Shown piece after piece: positions 1 to 11,400 of a stretch of DNA of 64,000 nt. The DNA is taken from assembly GCF_051401765.1 (NCBI RefSeq), contig NC_135064.1, forward strand, positions 29,052,001-29,116,000, given 5' to 3'. The position numbers were made by a program, and so were the translations under genes. Numbering within the stretch: position 1 is the first letter of the stretch; each line of letters starts with the position of its first letter. The notes under the pieces were generated by a model. The model saw only the letters and a list, made by a program, of their open reading frames with translations. It ran no database searches and had not been told where the DNA came from. Source of the DNA: Calliopsis andreniformis (lineage: Eukaryota > Arthropoda > Insecta > Hymenoptera > Andrenidae).

Positions 1-152
1 AAACTGTCCGTATTTAGAGATGAATTTCATTCGTGAAAATAACATTTATATTATTTAATAAAATAATATTCCTTACACGAATATCATGCTACGCGCCACA
101 CACTATCTTCTGTAAAGCCACGGTCAGTGAATAAAAATATGCGTCTGTTAAG

Positions 153-362
153 TGGTGCATATTCAAGAAATGCGTGGATATGGGAAGTCGACCGGCTGCG
201 GTGCACGGCGGTTGGGGTCCATGGGGCCCTATGAGTTCCTGTACCAGAACCTGTGGCGGTGGTGTGAAGTTTGCCGAGAGAGAATGTGATCACCCTGTAC
301 CCGCAAACGGAGGCAGATATTGCATCGGTGAAAGAAGGAAACCCACTACTTGCAATACTCAA
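153..362 (+). CDS. Gene A exon: end of disintegrin-like region plus first TSP1 repeat
   Basis: This exon follows acceptor ..ctgttaag and ends at donor CAA|gtcaat, phase 0 at both ends. It encodes WCIFKKC followed by a central TSP1 repeat with GGWGPWGPMSSCTRTCGGG. In family members the Trp ladder is W-x-x-W-x-x-W; here the third position is Met. The CTRTCG motif fits the protein O-fucosylation consensus of TSP1 repeats. The acceptor has a weak pyrimidine tract, so the left edge could be off slightly. Confidence 0.85.
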
Positions 363-3348
363 GTCAATTTCAAAGCTTTTCTTACCTTTCGTAGAGGTGA
401 CCAGAGTACACAGCAATTATATCTAATGTATCATATTGATTCTTCTTAACTAACAGCCTTGCGATGTGAATAAACCACCATTTCGTGCAGTCCAGTGCTC
501 GCTTTACGATAAGGTTACTGTACTAACGGATGGATTGTTGCACAAGTGGACACCGTTTTACGATGGTGATCTCGACCCGTGTGGTTTGTATTGCATCAAC
601 GAAGAGAATAGTTTCGTTCGGCTCTCGCGACTAGCGAACGATTCAACCCCCTGCAAGCCTGGGACAAATTACATGTGTATAAGCGGTGCATGCAGGGTAA
701 CAAGATTTTTTTCTTTCTATTTTTTCCCCATTTCTTCTTTGTCATTTAACAATTATTTAACGTGAAAAATTCTCTATAGTAATATCTAATTGTTTCCAAT
801 AAATATTCTAACGTAAAGGCACAAGAACACTCACGTACCGATTATTTATGATTCAACTTGCGCTTTCGTAACACGAAACATCTCTCTCCCTGTTCATATT
901 TTTGAATCGTTGGTAGTAAAGGCTATTAATAGCGGTATTGCAATTTTTTAAACTAAATAGCCACGAATTATATGTTGCTAAGGTCTAATTACATAGCAGC
1001 CGTAGCACGTAGACCCGATATCTGGCCACTCGTGTGAGTAATGCGACATCGATTAAGACCTTACCACGTCTTTATCTTACTTTGAGTTAAGCGAAATCTT
1101 AGAATTGCACTTTCAGCAACAAGCTTTATGACATAATCGTAAAGGGAATTTTTCCTCTCTTTATATTTAAATAAACATAATGCGACCGCTTTGAAATGTG
1201 TATGCGTTCTAGAAAGTTGGTTGTGATTGGGTACTGGATTCGGACGCTATCGAAGACAATTGTGGCATTTGCAAAGGTACTGGTGCAGATTGCAAATTAG
1301 TAGAAGGTGTCTTAGACGACAAATCGAAAAGACGTAAGTTGCGTTTCTTTTTCGCACAGTTCTTTCTAACTAATGCAGTTAATCTGAGTTTGTTTGAATC
1401 AGTGGAAGAAATCGTTGAATCGTTAAGATCTTAACGAAAGTGCAAATATTTCACTTTTTGTGTTAGACTTTAGAAAAATAGTGGTAGTCCCTAAGGGCGC
1501 TCGTTCCATACACGTAGTAGAGGAAACGCCATCGGAGAACACGATTGCTGTTAGACTGGAGAAAGATGAAAAAGCTTACTGCATAAACAACGCGACGTAA
1601 GTACTTTTATGGGTGAGTCATCATTTGTTCATTAGGTGACCACTTTTCATGAAACATGTAGAAACGAAATGAGGAGTGGCGACTACACTTGTGCAGATGC
1701 TATAGCGATATATTTGCATCCTGAGCCAAACAGAGAAGAGGTTCGAATAAAAGGGCCAATATCGCAAGACCTTCGATTCGAGGTATGTCCTATATCACGC
1801 AGTGGAAGTTATTTAACTCTTTTTCATTGAAATATCAGCTTAACATTAGCTTAAATAAATGTCACTTGAAACATTTCCTCTTGCGTTTTCTTTGCTACTT
1901 CCTACCTCCGAACGCATGAATTAATGGTTCATTAATTAACGATTCTAGTACATGGCATTTGATCCGAAATTTAACACTACTGTTCGTTATAAGTACTACG
2001 TACGATCGACAGATCCGTCATACACACCGAAATATTTATGGGATTTTACGGAATGGTCTGACTGTAGTACAAAATGCGGCGGCGGAACTATGGTAAGTGA
2101 AATGTTTCACAATTTTATTCCTTAAAAATACCCTTAAAAATACCCTTAAAGAAACTCGACGAAAAATACGTCGTCCACAAATCCATCTAATTCACTTTGG
2201 CTGCTGTTAATTGCAAATCAATTGATTAAGCGCTAGCACGAAATTTGAAAATTTGAAAATTTCCAAAAATAGAAAGTTTAATATTTGAACGATTATAGAT
2301 ATCCGAGCCATCTTGCATCGAATCGACCGGTGGAAGAGTCAGCCCTAATTTTTGTCAAGGTATACCGCGGCCAGAGGTGAAAAGCCGCACTTGCAATACG
2401 CAACCATGCCCAGCCAAGTAATTACGAATTATCTTTTGCTATATATCCTTGAATGAATTTAGAATCGATATAGAGGAACCGTGGTTTAAGGTGGCGGGTG
2501 AGTCAGTGGAGCAAATGTAGCGCTTGCGACGGCAAGAAGGGATTCAGACATCGCAAGGTGCAATGCGTCAGGCCGGCTGCGCGAGCTGGCGAAGACGATG
2601 TCCAAGCAAACTTAGACGCGTGCAAAGGACGAGTACCAAGACAAAAGGAGGAATGCATCGGTAAGAATAATATACTTCGCTTAATCTAGTTCTTCTATGA
2701 CGTTCGGTAGGTCGATCTTTTCCATCGTTTACGTGGTTGCTTCTAACAGGAAAGAGACCATGTAGAAAGTCTTGCCCAAAAAAGACTCGTAACGCGAACA
2801 GAAAAGTTGAGACTGAAAGGGAGATGAATCAGTTGATATCATCGGAGAAACAGGAGAAAATGATCGACAATTATGTGGACTTGAGTTTGGCGCGATATTT
2901 AGAAAAGGCGCACGGTATCGCGCGAGAGGCTGACGAGGATTTCGACAGAAGAAGCGACAACGCAGATTTCCGGCAGCTTCTGCACGACTGGTCGATGTCG
3001 CAGGAGGAAAAGAAGAAGCGCAGAGATTGCGTTCCCATGAATTTGACTACGCTGCAACCAGGATCTATCGTTCTAGATTCAGTGCCGATCGACAGGGTTG
3101 TCTTAATGCAGGCTCCCACAATGGACGAGTCCCTTCAAATGAATTTGTCGGACAGGGCATTCCAGGAAGCTGGCGACATCGTCGGCATGGGCCTCGATAC
3201 CTCTCGCGAGAAGGTTTATAAGGGCGAAGAGGCTCTTAAAATGATCAACGAGATGAAGCGTCCAAAAGGGACGGCTACACCGATTTCTGGCAAAGAGGGC
3301 TACGCTTACGACCGCCTAGCTAGCATCGTGGACAACGTGGGACAATGA
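153..3348 (+). CDS. ADAMTS-family secreted protein, gene A (C-terminal two thirds; 5' part off the window)
   Basis: Seen: nine exons, 153-362, 457-696, 1213-1333, 1482-1596, 1662-1782, 1949-2092, 2299-2417, 2491-2660 and 2750-3348 (TGA), joined in one open frame of 612 residues. Domain order is the end of the disintegrin-like region (WCIFKKC), TSP1 (about residues 15-70), cysteine-rich domain (71-190, with the hallmark IEDNCGICKG), spacer (about 191-300), two TSP1 repeats (about 301-357 and 358-413) and a unique tail. This order is diagnostic of ADAMTS proteins, which cut or bind extracellular-matrix substrates after secretion. The metalloprotease half must lie left of base 1, so catalytic status cannot be judged. 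The gene faces paralogue B tail to tail. Exon 1 is 210 bp, exactly as in B. Start codon and regulation are outside the window. Family call is firm; orthology to a named ADAMTS is not established. Confidence 0.93.
457..1333 (+). CDS. Gene A exons: cysteine-rich domain
   Basis: Two exons (457-696 and 1213-1333) with a 516-bp intron. They begin PCDVNKPPFRAVQCS and run through HKWTPFYDG, PCGLYC and CISGACRKVGCDW to IEDNCGICKGTGADC. These are the family's standard landmarks: RxxQC, HKWxPY, PCxLYC and CGVCxG. In ADAMTS proteins this domain helps bind matrix substrates. Paralogue B has an extra intron between the HRW and PCSLYC parts, which gene A lacks. Confidence 0.9.
1482..2092 (+). CDS. Gene A exons: spacer domain and start of second TSP1
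   Basis: Three exons (1482-1596, 1662-1782, 1949-2092). The first opens LVVVPKGARSIHVVEETPS, the usual IPxGAxxIxVxE start of the ADAMTS spacer, and the second ends near IKGPISQDLRFE, matching the family's GPIxEDL. Phases run 1 to 2, 2 to 0 and 0 to 0. The third exon starts the next TSP1 repeat with LWDFTEWSDCSTKCGGG. The acceptor at 1481 was chosen because an upstream AG leads into a stop codon. Confidence 0.85.
2299..3348 (+). CDS. Gene A exons: TSP1 repeats 2-3 and unnamed C-terminal module
   Basis: Three exons (2299-2417, 2491-2660, 2750-3348). The first completes TSP1 repeat 2 (ISEPSC...CNTQPCPAK) and the second holds repeat 3 (WRVSQWSKCSACDGKKG). The 199-residue last exon is lysine- and arginine-rich at first (CRKSCPKKTRNANRK), then acidic and helical, then a stretch starting near GSIVLDSVPIDRVVL and ending EEALKMINEMKRPKGT. 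I do not recognise this tail as a named domain, but a related stretch ends gene B (4207-4487). The stop TGA is at 3346-3348. Confidence 0.88.
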
Positions 3349-3495
3349 TTAGAAACTATCAACCTGGAAATTACTTAAAACCTTCATTTCTACGCGTACG
3401 TAATTCAGAGCTTTACTGATCCTATCAGTGCATGATTAGAATTAAAATGTTTTACCATTTACCATTTACCACTATTTTCTATGTAGCGTTGAGAA

Positions 3496-3981
3496 ATTAA
3501 ATACGGAAACATTAAAGTTATTATAATGTTCATTAAATATTATACATGCACGCCTAATATCTCATCGCGTCTTGTATACGGTACTTTATCGTTAGATCTG
3601 TCTAAGAATTTATATGCTACTTTGAAAGTGTAATTGCTTAAATTCGAAAGACAAGGAAGAAAAATCGAACTCCGTACAAACATACGTGGCTGGTAGTAGG
3701 CGTGGGCAGTATTTACTAAGAGATTATTACGTTTTTAATTGACATATCGCCATTCCGACAACGATTTATTACAAAGTTATGTCACGCCTATTCGAATAGT
3801 ATTGCATATTTAAATTTGCGATCAATCATTCCGCGAGTGTTATCAATCGTAAGACCGTGGCAAATCCTACCTTTTCTCAGCGTAATATGCGTGCAGGAAA
3901 AAATGACTATGACGTAAAGATCTATTTAGATAGATCTGGTATGGATTATTGATCTAGAAATTGTAGCAATGTTGCAATAAA
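3496..3981 (+). promoter_or_regulatory. Possible polyadenylation signals of gene A
   Basis: ATTAAA hexamers occur at 3496-3501, 3511-3516 and 3532-3537, about 150-190 bp after the gene A stop codon, and an AATAAA is at 3976-3981. Any of these could end the transcript; the sequence alone does not say which. Two short palindromes (around 3919-3938 and 4020-4035, both containing AGATC-type arms) lie between the two convergent genes. Confidence 0.35.
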
Positions 3982-4151
3982 TACTTTACTCGCTACTAAA
4001 TCAAGCAATCAGATATTTGATCTCTAAAGAGATCCTAAAGATCGGGACGAAAGGAATTCCTATTTGAATACATACCATCTTTCAACATGAAGTTACTTGG
4101 TCCAGTATAATATGCAAATTAAAGATGGATTTCGGAAATGACATATCTATA

Positions 4152-4157
4152 TTTATT
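4152..4157 (-). promoter_or_regulatory. Polyadenylation signal candidate of gene B
   Basis: The plus strand reads TTTATT, so the minus strand carries AATAAA about 50 nt after the gene B stop codon (4209-4207). If used, the 3' UTR of gene B would be very short and the two convergent transcripts would not overlap much. Confidence 0.4.
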
Positions 4158-4206
4158 ACAGCAAACGCATGGATAAAGTAGCTTTCATCGTATACTAAAG
4201 TAGTTT

Positions 4207-5472
4207 TCATGCGATTCTGCTACCCCCTTGCATGTCTTGTATGTATCTGACTGCGTCCATTCCCACTAAAGTGAATTCTGTAGCATTTGCAGGCGGCTGA
4301 GGTTCGAAATCCTTCGGAAAATTCAATACTTTGTTTCTCTCATCGCGTTCTAAGATTACAGTAAGAGTCAAGTCTTTAATATCCTCTTTATCGACAACAA
4401 CTTCACCTTTCATTACGTCGGGAGCTTTTCTTTTCCGAACCCGTTCCTTCTGACTGTTTGAACTTTTTCTGAGAATACGTCGGTTGTCTGATCAAACAAT
4501 TGTCTATTAATATTTTTCCAACATCTACGTTATAATTAGATAGCAGCATATCGTTTTATCAAATACATGAATAGAAGAAGCATAGTGAAGTTGCAAAGGT
4601 ATCGGTGCAAAGTACAGAAAAGTTGGCTTTCTACTAAAGAAATTTGATGGCTTCTACTTAAAAGCGTATCGTCTCCTTTAACTTTCCCCTATACCTCTTT
4701 CACTCATGATACTTTGTTGTCTTCATATTAAGCGGTAACCGAGGATCTCCGAGGAAGACAATCTTTGTGTACCGCGATGCGCACAGCATGGTTCGTACTT
4801 TTGTTCTTCTCTTCGCGTGTCAGGACATTGTCCCGTCTCCTACGACTGGCACATGATTCCCGTTCTTTCGGCTTCGGTCCTTGACAGTAGCTGTCACCGA
4901 TAATATCTACATCCTGCTCGTCGTGGCCGACAGGACGTACGCATTTCACTGCTCGTCTTTTTTCGCAACCTAGCACGCATGGTGTGCAGCCTTGCCAGTC
5001 ACCGATCATCCATCTACGATCGCCACATCGTCGTTCATTGGTAAATTAAATCGACAATCTAAGATTCTCTTACATCTATCCAAGCGTTGTCTACTTATTA
5101 GAGTCCCCTGGGAAGACGCAGTTTCGTCAGTTATAATAATATCGCTCTAGTTGAAACTTTCATTTATTCATCGTGATCACGTGATACGAGTATGTACCTA
5201 TATGTAATATGTCACACTGACCTCGGTAGACAAGCTGCCTGATGACAGGGTCTCACTTTTTCTTCGGGTTTTGGGATGTTCCTACAGAATGTCTCATCCA
5301 CTAAACCAGCAACCCTTTCCAAGCAGCGAGGCTTAGAAATCTGTTCACCAGGCCCGCAATTTGCGCTGCACTTTCCCCAGTCGACGAAGCCCCACGAGAA
5401 ACCTGGCTTACGAGGACTCCTTTCTTTCAGGCCCAACGAATACTTCACCGTCACGTTTTCTTTCGGTAGGAC
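4207..5472 (-). CDS. Gene B exons: TSP1 repeats 2-3 and C-terminal tail
   Basis: Exons 5472-5222, 5013-4799 and 4487-4207 (TGA). The first carries the spacer end plus a full TSP1 repeat (FVDWGKCSANCGPGEQ). The intron gene A has inside this repeat is absent here. The next exon holds TSP1 repeat 3 (WMIGDWQGCTPCVLGCEKR) and a basic linker. The last exon is basic (VRKRKAPDV), then GEVVVDKEDIKDLTLTVIL, ending VGMDAVRYIQDMQGGSRIA. The donor at 4798 and acceptor at 4488 are the only pair I found that keeps the frame, but this junction is less secure than the others. Confidence 0.82.
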
Positions 5473-8400
5473 CTATTCAATGAAATAACTCACTCGGCTA
5501 ACGGGGTTATGCGAGGGCTGGCATGAACAGAATTATGCATTTTCTAAGGTCGAACGGATACACTGAATGCGGACAAGTATTTCTTCGATGAAAGAAAATT
5601 TTGTTATACCGAAAAAGCTAACGCTATTGCGTGAGAAAAAATGAATTTATGAAAGAAGTGAACGTTTCAAGTAGAACTATGAATTAAAACTTGAAATAAG
5701 AAAGAAAAAGAATCGGATGAAATGTTTGCGAAATGTATTACGTTAAATCATTTCGATGTAATATAATGAGAAACCTGTTTAATTAGATGTCTATAATCTA
5801 GCCAGATAATTTACGAGATACGGAGACAGAACGTTCGTTCTAATCAATGCACATATTGTTTCAAGATGAGCGTCGCGTAGGTGCAACCGGTCATAATAAA
5901 TGCTGGTATAGCAACGTGACAGTAATTAGACTCTTCAGACCTCTATCCTGGCCAGAGTGCTGCACGGCTAGATAACAACTGTCCAAGCGCCGGACACCTT
6001 ATTCGAGATAGCTTATCGATCTGCCAACCTGCTTAATTAGCGTACTGTATTCGTTATGTTTACCAATATAACCAAGTCCTCCATGACGGGTCCAGGTATG
6101 TTGAGAGCCTCCTGACTTGGTCTTATCGTTCCTAACCACGCCTTTGTGCCCGCTACGTCGAACATTCCTAAACGATCTCTGAAATAATCATAGATAATTG
6201 TCTGTGTGCCATATCGAGGTATCTTTCTGTTTCTAGGCAGAAGAAAATAGGAATTAACGACACAGCCCTGGTTCTTGGCCTAGGGAAGCTGGCTCGATTA
6301 GTTTGCGCGAGATAATCTTGGACGATATCAATAATTACTGTTTTCGTTTCACAAGTGCCTTTACGTGTTCGATTAAAATTTCATTACCCGCCAATTAATG
6401 GTTTCCCTTCCCGATTTCGCACCATTATTCTGGATTTCGTGGCTTCCATTTCCTCTACTCGAATATTTGTAGATCCCACAGGGACGTTCACTATTTTCTT
6501 GAGTTCTGTTATTGAAAGTTTTCCCCCTTTAGATTATTAGAACTTTTGCACTGATCGGAACGCGCAGTATAGATCCGAATGATTGCGAATAAGAGATTTA
6601 TACGTCGATAAGAAATATCGTCAGGATCCGAGAGCTACAAGAGAACGGCTGAGATTCTTCGGAGAATACTTGAGAAAGTTCTTGCGCTTTCTCAGAATCT
6701 AGTGCTTTTATTCGCGCGGAATTTCAAGTTCCCGCGTTTTATTTATCTCGATCAGAGATTCTTTCGCGCCTTAAGACCTCTTTCGCTTTTTTATGAAATC
6801 AAACTCTTGGACATAGGCTATTTTCTTCTCCGATTCTTCTGTGTTCTCTTAGCGTTTTTTTAGCAAACTTGAAGCAAAACTTACGTTTATGTGGAAAAAG
6901 TCAGAGAAAAATGGAACGCTGAATTAGCAATTAAGTTGTCTAGTTGTTCGAGTCACTATTATCGAGACAAGAAGAAGGGAGATATCGGACAGTTTAATAA
7001 ACGGTAGGAAAAATATGTGGAAAATGAAGTTTTACACTTACGGCTCCCTGCCTCGATCGTTACCGTGCCCTCGTTGATCCTACACGAGGTGCCGTTACCC
7101 TTACAGACGCCGCATACGTCTTCGATGGCGTTCGACTCCATATTCAGATCGCAGGGTATTTCTCTACAGATTCCCTCTATGCAAATATCCCGAATACCTC
7201 TGTAGCAGGTGGTGCCATCGATGACTTTTGGTCTAAGAGATGCCACTAGGTTTGTCTCGCTCAGGCAATAAAGGGAGCAGGGGTTCTCGGACGCCCTCAG
7301 ATCTGTTCAGGGTCAGTCGCGTCGTTTCAAGAGACTACATATCTAAAGGTGCTGCGTCAGGGGATTCCCAAGTATCGACAGATCGTTCGAGAGGGTAGTT
7401 ACTTTCTGGCAAATTGTACGCCGTCCATCGGTGAACTTTTCCGTCTTCCGGGAAAACCCAGTTGTTGAATTCGGCGCATTGGACGTCGCGGAACGATGGA
7501 GCGTCCACGTCACACGGCTGGAAACGAAACAACTTTTGCTAACTGAGCCCGATAACATTTAAAAGCTTTTAGCTTTGCCTTCTTCTCCGCTTCTACTGTA
7601 TCTTAAATATCAACTTATTAAGGCAAGAGTCTCGTTTCGCGACAAGACTGGCGTTACTAACGTTAGTGGCACAGATTTGATGACGTTTTCTATTGCCACG
7701 ACAGTATGCCCCGCCGTTAGACGGTGACGGATTAATACATCGTCTGACTGAGAAAGCCACACCGGAACCGCAACTTCGGGAGCATCGACTCCAAGCTGAC
7801 CACCTACCCCAATCGCCGTCTATGGCTCCTGCTCGCTCGCCGACTATCAGACATTTCATCCCGTAACACCACTGCAAAGTTAATTATCGTTCAATCCAGA
7901 GAGTCTCTTATCACGCTCAAATTACTCGCAAGTCATCGAATTTCCATTATACTCTTCCATCCCCTTTAATACAATTCTGAGGCTACTTCTTTGAACAGGT
8001 GGAAAAGAAGAAATGATATCTTTTCAAATACGATAGAATAAAACAGATGCAAAGAATTATTCAATTTCAGATTGAAATCGCTACATTATGTTTTTTTTAT
8101 TTCCTATCGGAAAGTTCAATCCCAAAGTTGGTCTGGTAAAAGGTAAGAATATTTGCGAGGAATCAAAAGACATTTAGTTTACAGTCACGTTTCGTAACAA
8201 GAATAATGAAGCAACAGTTTATTTGGGTTTCCCCTCGATGCTATTAAGAAGAATCGAGATTCAATGATATCGCGACGAGGAGTCACGTCGTCGAATCATT
8301 TTTACCAGAAACGAAAAATCAATTTATCGTGAGAAGTAGTGGTCGTGGCCGTTTGATCACGCTTCGCTACGTGACAGAGCAAGGCCGAAAATATTTTTCG

Positions 8401-11400
8401 ATAATCGACGAACTTGGCGAAGAGCCGAGAAAACCCGCAGGGACGTGATAAAACGTTCGCAAATGAAAACGCACTTGCTAGACGATGATATTCACGTAGT
8501 GTATCTTGCCTTTCTTCACGTATGAAGGGGAGCAAACTTTTTCTGACCTTTACGAGATTGGATTGTACGACGTTCTCAGATACTCTCACGAACATTGTTT
8601 CTACGCGAATAAACTTCTTGCCCCTTTTGGGGCTACAAAAGTGATTCTTTCGAATTTTCTCCAACTTCTCTTCCTCTCATTTTCGCGTATAAATTTTGCA
8701 TTAGGAATATTCTCGACCCCTTATGTCCCGTTCATTTGACTATTCCTTATACTTGGGTTTATTATTTATCTTTTCGAAGATGCTATTAGTTCATTTTTCC
8801 TTCTTAGAATGAATGGATTTCATGTAAAAGAAAGAAGCATAGGCGTGTTTCGTTAAACACAACTCGAGTGGCTGATATAGAACGTGTAGAAGGTGGAAGT
8901 CGCGCGAAAAACAACTGTTCGCGTGCTTCGAGCACGATGTCTTAATCGCAAATGCATTGAAATTCATACGGTCGAGAGTTTTTTATGCGGCGGTAGTGAA
9001 CCGTCAAATCCTACTAAAGCAGTTTTTTGCAAAAGTCGCACCGTGACACGTTTCGTGATGCATTTATACGGCATTATCGCATATCTAAACTATATGTATC
9101 ATTTCAAAGGAGAAACGTATAATTCTTTCACAATCACCTAGAGAAATAAAGCTTACCTTCGACCTCCTAACGTTTCAGACCATTAACCTTTTTATGGCTG
9201 TCGTTAGTAGAAAAGCTTCTTATAGTTTGGAGATATGTATGTAAATGCTTGCGTTAAATGGGGGCAATCGAGATCACTTGATAAACTTAAATTTGAAAAA
9301 AACGCGATATTTCTTAGGTTTAATTAGCGTCCTCCCTGCAGTGATAGGTGTATTTGTAATTTCATATTTTAAGTAAACCTGTTATCCGTTGAAATCAATG
9401 GAAATGGTTAAACTACTGAACTCTAGGTAATCAAATATTCCAGCAAGGTGGTAGTTGTTTAGCAGTACCATGATAAAAGAACAATTTGCAGCGGTTTAAT
9501 CGACAAGGATAAGAATACTAGCCAGTCAGTGTACTGTAGTTTCGCGCGGTTCGTTCGCTCTGGAATTTCATTAGCCAAACGAAATTCCGCAACAGCAGCG
9601 AGATCGACTGGAGGATACTCGGTAATTAGCCTTTGTATTTTTCCAGGCGATAATTTACCCTGTTCTCTCCGCAGCTCGTACCCTCGACGGGTGGTTTCCT
9701 GGCAGACACGCAACCCTTTCCCGGAATGGCGCACCTCAGGCTCTCGCAGCTCTGAAAATGAAACGCGATCGTATTTGCAGGGGATAGTGGAGAATTGTGG
9801 TTTCGTGCCGATTGCGATATCGCGGAACGATATCCTGGTTATGGGAGTTGCTTATCTGAACGACGCGTCGCAACGCACGATGCAACGTATTTTCCTAAAA
9901 GGATAAGGCAGACCGTTGCTAGAATGTAAAAGGTTGCTCTCTCGAGCGACAGATGGTGCCTCCTTACGGTTATGCTATATCCACTTGCATCAGTTTAATC
10001 AAAACTGATCGAGCGCTTTTCATTCACTTTCAAATACAAGACAAACTTTTATAAATTCAGGATGCGAGGACATAAAAAATTGAAACGTTCTAAAAAGCTG
10101 CGTGCAGTTTCAGTGGACTCTCCTGGCATGAAATAAATGAAAATGTCTACGAGGTATCTCCTTCTCATATAATTAAGATTAATACCAAGATTAACGCGTA
10201 ATTGAGATGAAATGCTCGAAATTTCCGGCCACTGTAAATTTTCATTTTTCTTTTTACATCGTATAAATATTTAAGAAGCAAAAAAGGAGGGCAGAATTTT
10301 AACTTCACGCGTTTAACGAGTTAATAAAGGAGAAAGAGAGGAGGAAATTTTCTTTTACGTATCTCAAACGATATTATGGTGACGTATAGTTAAAATGTCA
10401 GCAGGCACGGGTGGAAGTAATTTTTTCTCCGTCAACGTAAACACCAGGATAAATTTAACTAATTTCATATGCGCAGGGGTGCTTAATTAACCCGCTAAAG
10501 TCGTTGAACAGGACTGAAAGTGTTTGCAGTTGCCGCTTTACTATACCATGGGACTCTTGCAAATATGACTAACTTAATGAACAAATGAGATGCATTAATG
10601 AAACCACGTTGCTAGTTGCGATTACGAGCAACTTTTCTTTTCTTTCGTTTTACCGAAAACCCCGAATCTTTGTTCCGTGCGCGTCAATCGCAAATATTAT
10701 CGGAAACAACAATGGCCGTAGATCGACACGATTATAGCGTTCTCTTGAAAACAATGTCACTCGATAAACAACCAGGTAGTCCCTCGCATTTTCATTAAGT
10801 TCATTAACGCTTCACTCCACCCTATGTTTTCCAGTTTATTTATAAAATTACAACAGTCTGTTGAATCGTCATTGGTTGATTCCGACTGACAAAATAATGA
10901 GAATGTTCGAGTGAATTTAAAACAATTCTATTTGTAATCGCGTACTCGTGACCTCTCGTTAAAGCTACCATTAGTTGAACGCATTGTTTCTAAAAAAGTT
11001 ACAAAAATGCGAGTGTCAAGTCGAAGGAGATGCAAACTACCATATAGTCGGGGAGACTTTTGCAGTGTAATTCGTTCTCATGACGAAGTTTATTGGAACA
11101 GCGAAACACGTTCACTCCGCGAGCGTTTTAATTTTCACCTTTCAACAGTTTTCCATGAGAGCGAATATTTTCTACACCGCGCCGCGCCGTACCGCGCCGC
11201 ACCGCGCCGCACCGCGCCGCACCGCGCCGCACCGCGCCGCACCGCGCCGCACCGCGCCGCACCGCGCCGCACCGCGACGAAATATGACGGAAACATAAAG
11301 GATATGGTGCTGTAGGTCGGTGCATAATATTGCAGGAAAAATAAAGATGAAGAAGATTCGCGTGCCGTAATATCGTGGCAGAAATTGGAGGAAGAAATAC

